A stretch of DNA of 64,000 nt from Cyclospora cayetanensis. Lineage: Eukaryota > Apicomplexa > Conoidasida > Eucoccidiorida > Eimeriidae. A program made the translations under genes and the position numbers. Shown here in pieces: positions 53,201-63,990 of this stretch. The notes beneath the pieces are model-generated. The model worked only from the letters and a program-made list of their open reading frames with translations. It did not search any database and was not told the DNA's origin. The stretch lies in the NCBI RefSeq assembly GCF_002999335.1, contig NW_020312125.1, forward strand, positions 270,973 to 334,972, in the 5' to 3' direction. The first letter of the stretch is position 1. Each line of letters starts with the position of its first letter.

Positions 53201-53665
53201 ACCCGTTATGTCTCGGCTCCGGTGACACAGCGGCTATTGTTGTTGCACTTGTATTTGGACAGCAATGACTCTAGACACGAAGCGTCATATGTTTCGTTTG
53301 CGCACTAGTACAAACGCCTGCCTCGATACATACTCACGAACATCGTACCTACCCACTGCGTATTTCCTTATTGGGACAAGCGGCTTGCTAGCTGTCAGGT
53401 CCTATTTTCCGCGTATGCATTTGAGATGCATACACCCCTGAATCACAGCGTTCGTGTGTCTCTGTAGCTGGAGGTGTGCGTCAAGAGCGACTTCCCTTCC
53501 GGATATGGGGGCCACGTGCCTACAGTGAGGCACCAAGTTCTGTTTAGAGACAGTCCAGAAGCTCTGGCGATTGCTGCAAGGGCCAAGGACCCCACTAGAG
53601 ACTCTTTTGGCGATTTTGCGGCAAATATCAATGGAATTCCATATCTCACGAAGAATGCCAAGTAG
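50279..53665 (+). CDS. probable CIMIP2/FAM166-like microtubule-associated protein
   Basis: Two exons are visible: 50279..50398 (ATG, 40 codons, ending ARK before GTAATA) and 53468..53665 (after CTCTGTAG, 66 codons to TAG). Both are phase 0 and can be joined directly, or with undetected exons in the 3 kb between. The last exon contains GYGGHVPTVRHQVLFR, resembling the GY-x-G-(H/F)-(I/V)-P motif of the CIMIP2 (C2orf70/FAM166) family, proteins bound to the lumen of axonemal doublets; apicomplexans keep such proteins on subpellicular or axonemal microtubules. The rest (DPTRDSFGDFAANINGIPYL) has no low complexity, unlike many neighbours. The family call rests on one motif, and the first exon could belong to something else. 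Confidence 0.5.
51612..52220 (-). CDS. open reading frame, unknown, possibly one or two exons
   Basis: A continuous minus-strand frame of about 200 codons lying inside the long gap between the two exons of the CIMIP2-like gene. The part 51990-51740 (TFPYDSSHEIQGAIDLLYYV, VCRKCWQHNSAGYAFACLNL) looks coding; flanking AG and GT signals could trim it. No domain is certain; GAIDLLYYVGF faintly recalls PUB-type helices. It could be a nested antisense gene or chance. Confidence 0.25.
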   Translation of the reverse strand: MYCFTLERLLTGITENSNFGSVVRCNSSVLLTLFLFVFCPFSACPQRSQGSLRRLLALPISMLRYRTNKLKKTVFCLVACLVYHSPGCHHHLTGKIRAGARGITNCPTFPYDSSHEIQGAIDLLYYVGFVQIGNQVCRKCWQHNSAGYAFACLNLSNLQKQYFRIKLLRNIKLPPAGLRTVGSPCASFTGIKGVGIDLLLCS

Positions 53666-55027
53666 GAGGAGGAAGCGAGCCAGCTAGGACAGTTATATGT
53701 AAAGGGGCAAAGAGATATTTGTGCTAAGCAAGTAGCTAGTTGGCACAAAATAAGTCTTTAGCCACACTCTGTTTCGGCCCTCTTCACCTGTGCCTCTTCT
53801 TGCTTCGGACGAAGTTTGTCTCTTGAGCCCCTCCAGCATTTAGCTGCCTCCCTTGCCGGCTTTCGGTCTCTCATATGACAAACAGCCTGGATGCAAAAAC
53901 TGTAGCGCAAGTGATCAGAGCATGCAAGGCAGAGACTGCCGGGCAAAGTAGACTGCCACGGAGGGATGCAGAAGCGCACACATATACATACATACACACA
54001 CATGTACGACCTTACGAAGCAGAGGATGTGGCAGGGAATAGCCCTACAGATATTTTTCGGTAATGTCTGCAAAGTTGGAGCTTTGGTGCTGTGCTGCTAC
54101 GGCACAGGAAGAAGACTGAGGGCCCCTCCGCAGGGTACTTCCCACCGACCCTTGTTCAACCTCCTTGGGCCATTGACATACCCCGAACTGGCTACGGGAG
54201 ACCCTTAGACGGGCCCTGTTAAGGGCAGGGAGGCGCAAACACGGGTAAAGGGTGCCTGTGTCGTGTCTGAAGCAAAAGAGAGCTACAGAGACGTCGTTAC
54301 TGGCCCCCTGCTGTCAAGCTACAGTGCATACAGTTGTACATACGTATATATGTATATGTATATACTCTAGCTAGACAGCAACGGTCCGAAATGTTTGATT
54401 GTAAAAGCCCCTAACCACATATGAGAGAACACTTGTATTTTATCAATACCGTTTGTCCGTGGGTGCGTGTCTACGGAAAGGTATGCTGACGGATAGCACT
54501 ATTCCATGCGCCGCATATGCGCAAGTGTCCAATGACTATCTACTGTCCATATTGACACAGTTTCCACCTTAAAGAGAAGCTGCGTTCCATTTGACGCTAC
54601 GAGTTGCTAGCCACGCTTGCCTAAGCCGTCAGATGATACGTGCACGTGAGGGTTATGGGCTCTCTGATTGCGCTGTCCCCTCTGGCTCACAGCTGCCGAG
54701 GTACCTCAGATGTCCACACAACAAGCAACCACCCAACCTTTTCAATGTAGCCAGATACAATGTAACCAGAGATTTAAAGACTTCAGAAGGATCCAACTAG
54801 CGAACTTGCTAGCTAGCTCGCTAGCTCGCGGCTATGGGGAACATCTCGATCAAAATGTGCGGCAAGAGGTGACACAGCAGGCCTTCGCAAGGCCCCTTGA
54901 CCCCCACGCCTCCGGTTAAAGACTTTAAACGAGTGCAAGCAGACAGCCTAACTATCTGAATCCGAAGAGGCTGCTGGATGCCGATGTTCCCAGTGATGGC
55001 TCCGAGGAGCCATCACTACTGAGCAGT
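53666..55027. other. intergenic between convergent genes
   Basis: Short microsatellite-like CA/TA stretches near 53976-54010 and 54335-54365, and a CTAG-rich patch at 54796-54832. No coding sequence is supported. It ends with a hairpin next to the PEX13-like stop codon. Confidence 0.45.
54992..55017. terminator. perfect 11-bp inverted repeat just past the PEX13-like stop codon
   Basis: AGTGATGGCTC and its exact complement are separated by CGAG. On the minus strand the hairpin starts 11 bases after the stop codon (55030-55028), so it would form in the 3' untranslated region of that mRNA. A role in 3' processing or stability is inference. Confidence 0.5.
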
Positions 55028-56324
55028 TCATTCGCCTCTGCTCCGCCTCCGCCTTCTGGCGAAGAGCATTAAATTGAGAGCCAGCAAAATTAGAAACAAC
55101 AGCGAAAGCCGCCTGCAGCAATAGAAATCACAAAGCCACGGCAAAGTCACTTGCGCAACGGCAGGTCCTTACTGCTGTTTCATATAATACCTCTGTCATG
55201 ATGCCAAAGATCGCACCTGATTCTTTTAACAAGCTGCACGAGTGCCTCTCGAATAGAACGCGCCTCTGCATCACAGCCGCCTTGCTGGAGCTCGTCCTCA
55301 TCCTCAGTGGTGCTCTGGCTGCCATTGCTGCTGGTGTCGGCTGTGCTGCACTCATCCTCTGGGAGGCACACTTCCGACAGCAACTGCTGCAGAAGCTGTT
55401 GCTGCTGCCGAGCAAGCACATCGGGAGCAGCGACAGCGACGGCGACAGCCGTGGTAGCAGCGGCAGCAGCGCCTTCGCGGGCTTTCACATAGACACCACG
55501 CAAGTATTCGGCAATTCTCCCGCGTGTCGCTGTAGCGGCAGCTGCAGCAGCACCCGAGAGCGAGCGCATGCACATGCGCAGAGACACCACACGCTGTTGC
55601 AGCCGAGACGTGTGCGAGTAGATATGATCAAGAAAGAAACCCTGGGCGTGCAGAAGCGCAGACACCCGAGCCAGACTCTCCATTGTGCTGCTCAGGTAGG
55701 AGGGGCCTGAAGACATATGCGCACACGGAAGGTAAGGTAAGGCGGGAAGCTCTTGTTGCCAGGTGTCTTCTTGCAGGGGCTGCTGCTGCTATGGTGTGCC
55801 TGCATGCAACGCTTCTGCGGGAATCTAGCAGTTTGGCAGAGTCCAAGGCGGACCGATGAGCACCGCAGCGGCAGCATCAAGGAGCGAAGCAGCAGCTGCT
55901 TTTCCTGCAACAGATTTGTGCAGTCTGCTTTTCGTGCAACAGATTTGTGCAGTCTGCTTTTCCTGCAACAGATTTGTGCAGTCTGCTCACCGCCATAGCC
56001 TGCGTAGCTCCACCCGCCGTAGCCCCCATAGGGGCCCCCGTAATACCCAGAGCCACCCGAATAGTACCCCCCAAGGGGGCCCCCATATCCACCGGCGCCA
56101 AAGCCACTTGCAAAGACAGATCCTTCGGATCCAGCTAATGCCTGCTGCTCATACAACGCAACCCCTGTGTTGCTTCTGCCGTCAGGCTGGGCAGGTGCTA
56201 CTACTGGCTGCGTAGTAGGGGCCAGAGAGAGACTGTCAGCACCACTGCTACTGCTCATGGTAAAGGGCAGAGCTAGCGGCCTCTGCAGCTGTTGCTGCCA
56301 CGGCTTCGGAGGAGACTCCTCCAT
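55028..56324 (-). CDS. PEX13: PEX13-like peroxisomal docking protein
   Basis: Peroxisomal membrane component of the docking complex for PEX5 with its cargo. Exons 56324..55991, 55706..55217 and 55112..55028; phases 1 and 2 agree; 302 aa. The N terminus reads MEESPPKPWQQ, carrying the PPKPW signature of PEX13. A Gly/Tyr-rich stretch follows (about residues 78-112, GGYGGPLGGYYSGGSGYYGG), also a PEX13 mark. The second exon starts SYLSSTMESLARVSALLHAQ, matching the conserved helix around SIESIV of PEX13, then has Ala and Gln runs and an acidic patch. The last exon gives a hydrophobic helix (LSLLFLILLALNLMLF, about 277-293) and a basic end RRRRRSRGE. There is no C-terminal SH3 domain, as in plants and trypanosomatids. 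Splice sites: GGCG|GTGAGC, TGTCTTCAG, TCAG|GTGCGA, TTGCTGCAG. Confidence 0.8.
55896..55982. repeat. three tandem 29-bp units in PEX13-like intron 1
   Basis: Copies at 55896-55924, 55925-55953 and 55954-55982, nearly identical. On the minus strand each contains a pyrimidine stretch ending TCTGTTGCAG (or TTGCAC in the middle copy), which resembles a 3' splice site. The array ends 8 bases from the 5' splice site of the intron. Confidence 0.9.
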
Positions 56325-59300
56325 CCTGCACCCGGTGCCACTGCAGCTGATGCCAAACGCAGACGGACTGTTGAACGTAAATACGCATACCTCCCTCCAG
56401 GTAAACGAGGTGAGCGCCAAGAAACAAGGCTCAGCGTGCCGCTATCCGTCTTTTTTAGGCCGTGGTTACTGCCTGCAAATGACGGCACGGAAAGTAGTGC
56501 TTGCTCTGCACGAACCTCCGCAGCAGCGGCAGCATTACGGGGAAAAGGAGGAGAAAAGGCAGGCACAGAGACTCTTGTTGCAGCAGCTTCACCAGGTGCA
56601 AATTATACTGCGGCCCAAGAGGCAGCAGCTGCTGCGCCACTTCTAACAGCAGACAAACCAGTCACTCCTTCAGCCCTACAGACAGCGCAGCAACTCTGGA
56701 TAACCTCCCCCCGTTTCTACATAAATTTATAATACATATATATATATTTATTTAGAAACGGAATTTCGAAGCCTGCTGCCACACCCGCACGGCCAGCTGC
56801 CCATGTAAAAGCGATGCGCCCACGCACAAAATCCAGGTGCAAATGCTGCTAGTCCCCCTCCACAGCTACTGCTGCTCCAGCGAGAAAGAGGCCTTTTGCA
56901 CAGCCAGTGCAGTGGCTAGAGCTGATGGTGTAGGTGCTGGTACTCCGATCGCTGACAAGACCCTTCCTGAAATTACAGTGACCTTTTCACAGACTCCGCA
57001 GTTGGGTGCGATGTGCTGCTGCTGCTGCTGCTTCCGTTTGTAGCAGTGCTAAACCCTTGGTATTCGGCAGCACCAAAGAGTGTGTTCCCTCATGGATTCA
57101 ATACTACCGCTGCTGCTGCTGTTGATGGACGCAAGTATCAACGGTTGCTGCTATAGGGTACTCTAATGCCATGCAGGAGACAACAATCCATAGGTGAAAT
57201 GCGCGCAGTCAATGCTGCTGCAGCAAGTTCTGCTTCCGCTGGGCGTCAGTGCATATACACTTGAGGTAGAAGGCGTGACACCCCGCCTTCGTATCGTTGC
57301 TGATGGCGGTGTGCGAGGCTTGGTATATATACATGTTCTCCTGTGAGCCTCTCCGGCGAAATTTGAGTCTTATTCCCTGTGTGAAAAGAAGGCGAGGCCT
57401 GCTGCCACTGCAGTCCCCCGAGTTTAGACTTCCCTTCCCATGTCTCTGGCGCATGCACACTGCAGCAACTGCAGGCGTCTACCGTCACGCTGAGGCAGAC
57501 GACTGTTAACTTCCCCTTTCGTATTTTACAAACGAATCGGCTTTTTAGAGCTAACTGCTCCTGGTAAATACACACAAGTCATGCTGTTGCTGGTGCACCT
57601 GCGTCAAGGGACCGGCAGGGAGCACTACGAGGGAGAGAGCGTAGGCAGTGTCGGCCAGGGTATCTTGAGTCTGTTGCGGCAGTGAACTACGCATTTCTTT
57701 TCTCTTCAGCTTTCGCGTTTTCCTTATTGCACATGTGCTGTCACATAAGGCTTTTGGGCTAGATATGGAGATCGACCAACCCCACCCATACCCGCCTCCT
57801 GGAGGGCGTGTGCAGGGTAGGGAGGCTGCAGAGTCTCAAAAGGGCCCTGATGCCAAGCGCGTCTGCTAGGAGACAGCTAGAGATGCCCCTAATGAGACTG
57901 CTTCAGGTAGCGGCCACACAAGGGCAGAGCAGAATATGGAGCCAGACAGCACGCCGCCGCGACGTTGCAATAGCGACATGTAGGGAATGCGTGGCCGTGT
58001 TATATCTCTCCTGCACCAGTGCCTGCAGCATGCCTCGGCTTGTCAAAGTGCTGCTGTAAAGAATATGGTTTTGTCTATCAGCCTTGTGCGGGTAGCCCCT
58101 CCAAGCACCATTCAATCCCGCAAGCATCAGGCTGCGGATCGTGTTCTACTAGAGATTTATAATTAAGGGCCGCGCACCAGTAGACCTACGAACTACCCAT
58201 CTTTTGTGCTTTCTAGTCTTGATGAACCCATCTAAGCAAATCAACGCTAGTTAAATTGCATACATCGTGCGTACACCACAGAAAACCGAGAAAAGTAGCC
58301 GAGCCAACCAGCTAGGGGACGCTCTGAAAATACGGCTTCACTAGACAGTCGTCTCTACTAGAATGAAGAGGCCTCCTAGATATTGCTGCCTGGAAGCAAC
58401 GCTAGCCTTACAGAGACAGCGCTGCCTGGTGCTGGAGGCGAAACAGGATAGTGGCTGGGAGGGTTGGGGGAAAGCGTGTCGACAAAGACATGGTGAGCAG
58501 ATGGAACAAAACTCTCGAGGCAAGACATTGGGCCTTTTATGCATTTTAAAGCTCTTTCTCCGGGCGTAGAACCAGGGCAGCACCCCCATGTACCGGATCA
58601 TATGCATTGTTTCTTGGTAGCTCAAGCTTTGTAGCTGATTGAAGGATTATAGCGCTATCGTCACGTAGTCAAATGCAGAGCTAGAGGGAAGTATGCAGCT
58701 TGGAAAGAAGGCGAGACAACGGCAATGAGCATTACGGATAGCGCCTGAATCCGTGCCCTACTCGATGCAGCTCCACTTGTGAAGGGGCAGTTTCACCAAC
58801 TGTTGAGCCTGTGAAGTCCCTTCTTCTCACTAAGCGCCTTATGCTAGTCTGTTTACAATGCTGCATGCACACCTAAGTGGCGTCTTTTACCCGGCCGCAT
58901 GTTAGTGGCAAGACACCAAAATCCCTGAGGCGCTTCGAAGTCAAAAGGTTCAAGGGGAGAGGCCCCGTGAGTGGTAAATCACATTTACCCGGCCTGCGCA
59001 TAAAAAAATGCCTCCAGCCTCATGCTAAAAGTGCAGAGCATTAGCGGCAAGGCAAGGGGCACAGACAGTGAGCCCCCTGAAAGGATGGCTTTCAGGGGTC
59101 AGAGAAGCATTTTTGGCTGCTCGTCTCTTGCGCGAAAAATTACTTAGAGTCTCTGAAGGAAAGCACGTTGGGTCAACTTAATTGCAAACCTCAGATAAAG
59201 AAAGTTATTCTCTATGCTCTCATAAAATCTTCCTCCTCCCTTCTCCGTGCCCTAACCCCACAGCGCACCCGTATGAGGGGTTGTTGGTAGGCATCGTAAG

Positions 59301-60929
59301 CGTTGCGCACTTTCTGAGTGCGTCAAGCCTTCGCAGCCGGTTTAGCACTTTAAATTTAAGGGCAGGAACACAGCTTGAGTCCCTCTAGCATTGAGCTCCC
59401 CAAGTCTACGCCTCTCAAAGAGCAAAATGCGAACAGCCAAATCAGTCAATTAACTTTTGTCAAACCCTAAAGATACATAACAGCGGAGAAAGAGCCCAAG
59501 GAGTAACCTCTTGTTTGCTACACCTGCGCTGTCTCATACGTAGCGGTGTACGATGGACTAGCAGTACCGAACACAGAAAAGTCAGCCCTTCGCTTTCTGA
59601 GCAAAAGCGTGTGTGCCTACCAACATCGATATCCTATATCGGCACCAATGTAACTTGAAAGGCAGTGGCTGTTTAAGTGTATGGTCAGCTCCGACTGCCG
59701 GTGTAGTGGGGCAATTTACACTGAACCGCTTTCTCCTCCGTTGCCTATTTAAATGAGTTAGTCAGGAAATGAATAATTGATTTCTTTGTTTGCGTAATTA
59801 TGAGCTGAACCTCACTGCTAGCGTGATGTGACAAGGCAAAATGTTGCACGCCTGTACGCTAGATGCTATGGGCAACTCAGTCCGAATGCTCGGAGTGCTC
59901 AGAGGTTGCGGCCTCGCGTACCCGTCGTTTCCCTCTCCCGTTATGCCGAGAGCTCTGAGGGAAGCGGTCAAGGCGAGCAGGAGTTCTCCTGAAAACGCCC
60001 AATAGCTCTCTGAGTCTGGCATAAAGTGACCCCTTAAGGAGGCCTAAATTTAATCGTTTCACGCCTCTAGGGCTAAGAAACACACGTACGCAGTGACTGC
60101 TGAAGTACTAGACCAGGCAGAGATGAGTAGTTTGCAGGACAACTTGGAAACACGATTGCTTTAAGAAGAGAAGGCGGGGGTACGTGCAGAATTGGTCTCA
60201 GCGGGTGTTATATGTTGGTGTGTAGAGAATATGCGAACACGAGCGAGCAGTAAAAACACCTGCACGGATAGGCGTGCTACAGGGTTTCTGAAATATTTGG
60301 ACTCGGTACGAATAAAAAGCTAAAAATACGCAGTCCAGGCAAAAAGAGTGCTTTGTAGGTTGTTTTGGAGGGGATGGTCGTTGTAACTGCATGTAACCAC
60401 TGGATCGCCCACTGTTGCAGCGGTGACCTTCGCATCGCACAGCCCCTGCCTGCCCTCCCTCCACTTGTGTTTTCCTCGTCTTTTGTGTTTATAATTGCGT
60501 GTTTTTTGGTTCTTGTCTATTGTTTGGCGAGTGAAAAAATAGCAGCAACGTGGTTTCCGGTCTTTGTGGCGGTCGTGAGAGCAGCAGGGTGGCTGCCCGT
60601 GTGGGGTGTATGTTTTTGAGCTGTCTCATCGTTGCTGTCTATTTGGATGAAACGGATGCTCATGGTTGTGTTTCTTGGCATTTCTTGATTGTATTGTCTT
60701 TGTGCGTTTTCGTCTAGCCTGCGAAAGGCTCAGGGGGTTCCCTGTGGCTATTTCCATTGTGTCTGCTGAAGCCCTCCACTGCCAAAATAAACCCTCCGTT
60801 TATACATTATTACACCCATCCTCTCCATGAGAGGACACGCAAATCTGCACAACGCGAGAAGGGCGCAGCACTAAATTTAAAGAGTCCCAATATTCTCAAA
60901 CAAAAAGAAGAACCCGGTTGCAAAGCAAC
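56325..60929. other. long divergent intergenic region, no supported gene
   Basis: Includes the 5' flank of the PEX13-like gene, in which a plus-strand Ser/Ala-rich frame (56292-56732) and minus-strand frames overlap with no clear winner. Short frames at 57808-58059 (plus) and 58341-58625 (minus, MIRYMGVLPWFYARRKSFK) are mildly coding-like but isolated. A TA tract lies at 56732-56752. The rest shows nothing. Confidence 0.4.
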
Positions 60930-63336
60930 ATGGGAGGGTGCCACGGCAAAGGCTGCCTGGAAGCAGAAGACGCAGCACCTCGCCTTGGCTGTCTTGTCAG
61001 CAGCGGCAGCAACCCAGCTGCCACTCACAGCAGAGACTCCTGCTGCTCCTGTGCCCCCCCAGGGGTGGCCTGCAGCACTGCAGCAAGCGGCGAACGGACT
61101 GCCATGTGCAGCGACAGCAGCAGCGACAGCAGCAGTTCCAGCACCAACGTCAGCACAGACTTTCTTCAGTCTTCATTCTTGTGCTGCAGGGATACAAACA
61201 GCGGCATCCGAGAAACCTCGGAGTCAGCAGCAACAACAACAGCAACAGCAGGCAGGAGAGCAGGCCCCTTTGTTGCAGCCTCGGATTCTGCAGCCCTCCC
61301 CAGCAGGGTGTGTAACTTGACAGCAACAACTACGGCTACTGCTGCTGCAGCTGCTCTTGCGTCTGCCGCTGCAGCACAAGCAGCCCCTGTGTCGCCCAAT
61401 GAGTCCCTTTGGCCTCTTTTCAAGACTCGGATGCGCGCGCATACAGACGATTCCTTCGCCCCTCATTCTTCCCCCAGTCCCTTGCTGCAAATTGAGAACT
61501 GCTTGCTCAAGCAGCAGCTCAGAGACAGAGCTACCAAATACGTAAGTGCGCAGTGCTGCAGCCAGCGGCTCCGCGGGTTGCACGATCGTAGGCAAGCAAG
61601 CGAAACTCACGAAATGCACAGCCCGCCTTGAAGGGCACCCCTCCACGCCGCAAAAAACACGCTTCTAGGCTCTATTGCATGCGTCCACCAAGCCTTTAAG
61701 CCCAAAATGATGCACACGGGGAGTTGCAAACACAAGCTCAACGCTTTCTGCAGGTGCTATCGGCGATGGCGAATTGTCTGGAAGATCGTCATCTCTACAG
61801 AATCAACTACTCTCCCAAGTACACAGACAACGCCTTCGAATACAGGCAAGCTTTCCTCGAATTCCCCTCTTTCTCTCCCCTTCTTTCCCCTTTCTTCCCC
61901 CCCTTCCCCCCCCCCCCCGCAGTCCAGGGTGTTGCTCAGTTAGGAGGGGAGGGAGGCACTCGCCACACATAGAGTCTGAAGACGCAGCAAAAGGCACTTC
62001 GTGTTTTGAAGCTCACGCTCAGAGACTTTTTCTCCACCGAGTTCACCTCCGGGTCGTTGCTGCTTGCTTCTCAGAGTAGTCTCTCTGCCCCTAGACCATC
62101 CGTTTTTACAGCTACCCCAGCCGATCCTGCTGAATTTTGCTGCTGCACCTGCGGCTGCCCACTTTGTCGTTGCGGCTGCCGCTGTGGCAGGGGAGCAGCT
62201 GAGCTTCCTGGAGGAGACATTGATGCTTCCTTCTTCCACGAGCTCTCCTAGCACACCCCTCTCCCCTGCTGTCGCTGAGAGGTTATCTTCGGATACCTCC
62301 TTGGTTGCAGCAGCTGCGGAGGCCTGTGCTGCGGCTGTTGCGGCAGACCGTGCAGCAGCAGCCTCAGAGGCAGCAGCAGCAGCAGCTACCGCAAGAGCAG
62401 CAGCAACAGGTGCTGCTCTTGAGGGGTCTCTTGCGGCTGTTGAGTCCGAAAGGGTAGCCGCAGCAGTGAGAGAAGCGGCAGCAGCTGCAGCAGCAGCGCA
62501 AGCAGAAGCAGCAGTAGAAGAAGCACCCGTTGCTGCTGCTGCCGTGGGAATGCTTTTTGAGCGCTCCCTCCAGCTTCCTGAGGCGGCCTGGCGAAGTCTG
62601 GGGGTGAGTTTGTGCAGCCGCGACAGCTGCTGATTGCCAAACATGCCGCTAGCTGCCTTTCTTGCCCCCAAGGAAGCTTAGGAGGTAGCGAAGAGGCCTG
62701 CAAGTCCTTAGGAGCCTCAACAGCCCCAAACTGCCTAGGATTCCGGATTCCAAACAGCTAGGACATGCAGCTAGCTAGCTAGCGAACTACAGTGTGGACT
62801 AGCCACACTGTCGGGGCCGAACGCAGCGGTTCAGCGCACCTCCGTGATGTGTAGCTAGCTAGGTGAAAGCCACTGTAGGCCCCTCAGGATTGAATGAGCT
62901 TGCTAAGTCATCCCTGAGGTGCCCTACTACATCTCTGCAGACGTGCTTCCTGCTGCTGCTGCCGCTGTCGCTCGCTCTTCTGCTCCAGTTCCTTCATCTC
63001 TCTCTACAGAGAGGAACGCAGCAGCATAGACATACGAGCGCAAAATATCGCATACATATTCATGTACATATACATATGCATATACATGTACATATGTATT
63101 CATCTACATATATAAACCTTTATACATATATGTGATTCGACACTTATATATGTATGTATATACATATATATATCAAGGAACATTGCACAAAGGACCGTGT
63201 TAAACAGGGATTGTGTGCATGCGCACAGATTCGCATGAGCAAAGGCTGGGCGCATATTGGCACCAGCATGCACGAAGCGAATACATTTCTATTTGCAAGG
63301 TATCAACACAGCACCCGCGGCAGCAGCAGTAGCTAG
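60930..63336 (+). CDS. CKS1: CKS-family cyclin-dependent kinase regulatory subunit with large insertions
   Basis: Small CDK-bound adaptor that recognises phosphorylated Thr-Pro and promotes multisite phosphorylation. Exons 60930..61541, 61754..61845, 62075..62603 and 63229..63336; phases 0/2/0 agree; 446 aa. The CKS fold is split over three exons: YRINYSPKYTDNAFEYR, then VVSLPLDHPF ... LPEAAWRSLG, then IRMSKGWAHIGTSMHEANTF and LFARYQ. All five anion-site residues of human Cks1 are present: Lys11, Arg20, Ser51, Trp54 and Arg71 correspond to Lys226, Arg235, Ser415, Trp418 and Arg435. About 150 extra residues, mostly polyalanine, separate helix 1 from helix 2. The N-terminal 204 residues are Ser/Ala/Thr/Cys-rich; ATG 60930 is the first in frame, giving MGGC, but a later start (61089) is possible. 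Intron 2 (61846..62074) starts AG|GCAAGC, a GC-AG intron. Typical CKS proteins are 80-120 aa. Confidence 0.85.
62790..62810. repeat. 8-bp inverted repeat in CKS intron 3
   Basis: CAGTGTGG, loop ACTAG, CCACACTG. A CTAGCTAGCTAG run lies just upstream. It has no known role. Confidence 0.5.
63048..63172. repeat. ATACATA/TATA microsatellite in CKS intron 3
   Basis: CATACATATTCATGTACATA-like repeats that expand the last intron of the CKS gene. Confidence 0.85.
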
Positions 63337-63840
63337 AGCAAGAAAGAGAGTTTTTGCCCCTGGTGCAGAAACGTGTTGACCTTCATGGAGGCAGCACAGA
63401 GTTGCATTTGCGCCGTTCAGATGCAGCAGCAAAACCCCTGCTGCTCCTACTGCTGCTTTTGCTGGTGTGTTTACGTAGGCCTTTGGATACGGATGGGGGG
63501 AGTGGTGTGGCACCTTCTGGATGCCTTTGGCAAGCCAAGCGGCAGCAGCAAACGAAGCGAGTGGGACGCATGCTGTGTGCTTGCCTGCTGCTTTGATCTG
63601 CTGCATATCCTCCGGCAATACTCCTAGAAACATCCTGGATTTCTTGTTTGCCCCTCGAAGACATCTGTGTGTGTATGTGCGCATGCATGTGCGCATGCAA
63701 CTGCGCATGCATTCGAAGCAGCAAAGAGCAGCCTCTTCTATGAGGCCTGCGTAACCCCCCATTGCATTTGTTGTGGCGCCTCTGCTGCAACTACTACAAC
63801 CCTCGCGATGAGGCGTCTTTTCCACAGCTTGCTTGCGCAT
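63289..63840 (-). CDS. putative small multi-pass membrane protein, unknown
   Basis: A continuous frame from ATG 63840 to a stop at 63289, 183 aa. Three hydrophobic stretches are visible (CVPLASFAAAAWLAKGI, AAVGAAGVLLLHL, LFLALATAAAAGAVLI), spaced by short polar loops. I do not recognise the family. The Cys/Met/Arg-rich part near residues 40-60 comes from a CATGCGCA repeat and may instead be intronic. The last 48 bases overlap the CKS terminal exon on the other strand (tail to tail). Protein or frame by chance cannot be separated without homologues. Confidence 0.4.
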   Translation of the reverse strand: MRKQAVEKTPHREGCSSCSRGATTNAMGGYAGLIEEAALCCFECMRSCMRTCMRTYTHRCLRGANKKSRMFLGVLPEDMQQIKAAGKHTACVPLASFAAAAWLAKGIQKVPHHSPHPYPKAYVNTPAKAAVGAAGVLLLHLNGANATLCCLHEGQHVSAPGAKTLFLALATAAAAGAVLIPCK

Positions 63841-63869
63841 TAATGCAAATGCACTTATTTTTTATGTAT

Positions 63870-63879
63870 ATACTACATG

Positions 63880-63977
<98 letters not shown>

Positions 63978-63990
63978 CATATATATTATG
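63870..63990. repeat. (TA)n microsatellite
   Basis: Long TA dinucleotide tract interrupted by TTTA, near the right edge of the window. Confidence 0.95.

Noticed and set aside
60930..60950. N-terminal MGGC of the CKS protein as a dual acylation signal
   Set aside because: Position 6 is Gly rather than Ser/Thr and the start codon is uncertain, so the signal is too weak to claim.
60757..61320. Plus-strand frame with a Gln run as an alternative first exon of the CKS gene
   Set aside because: It ends at a stop at 61320 with no donor in phase with the CKS exon at 61754. The other frame continues to a strong GTAAGT in the right phase.
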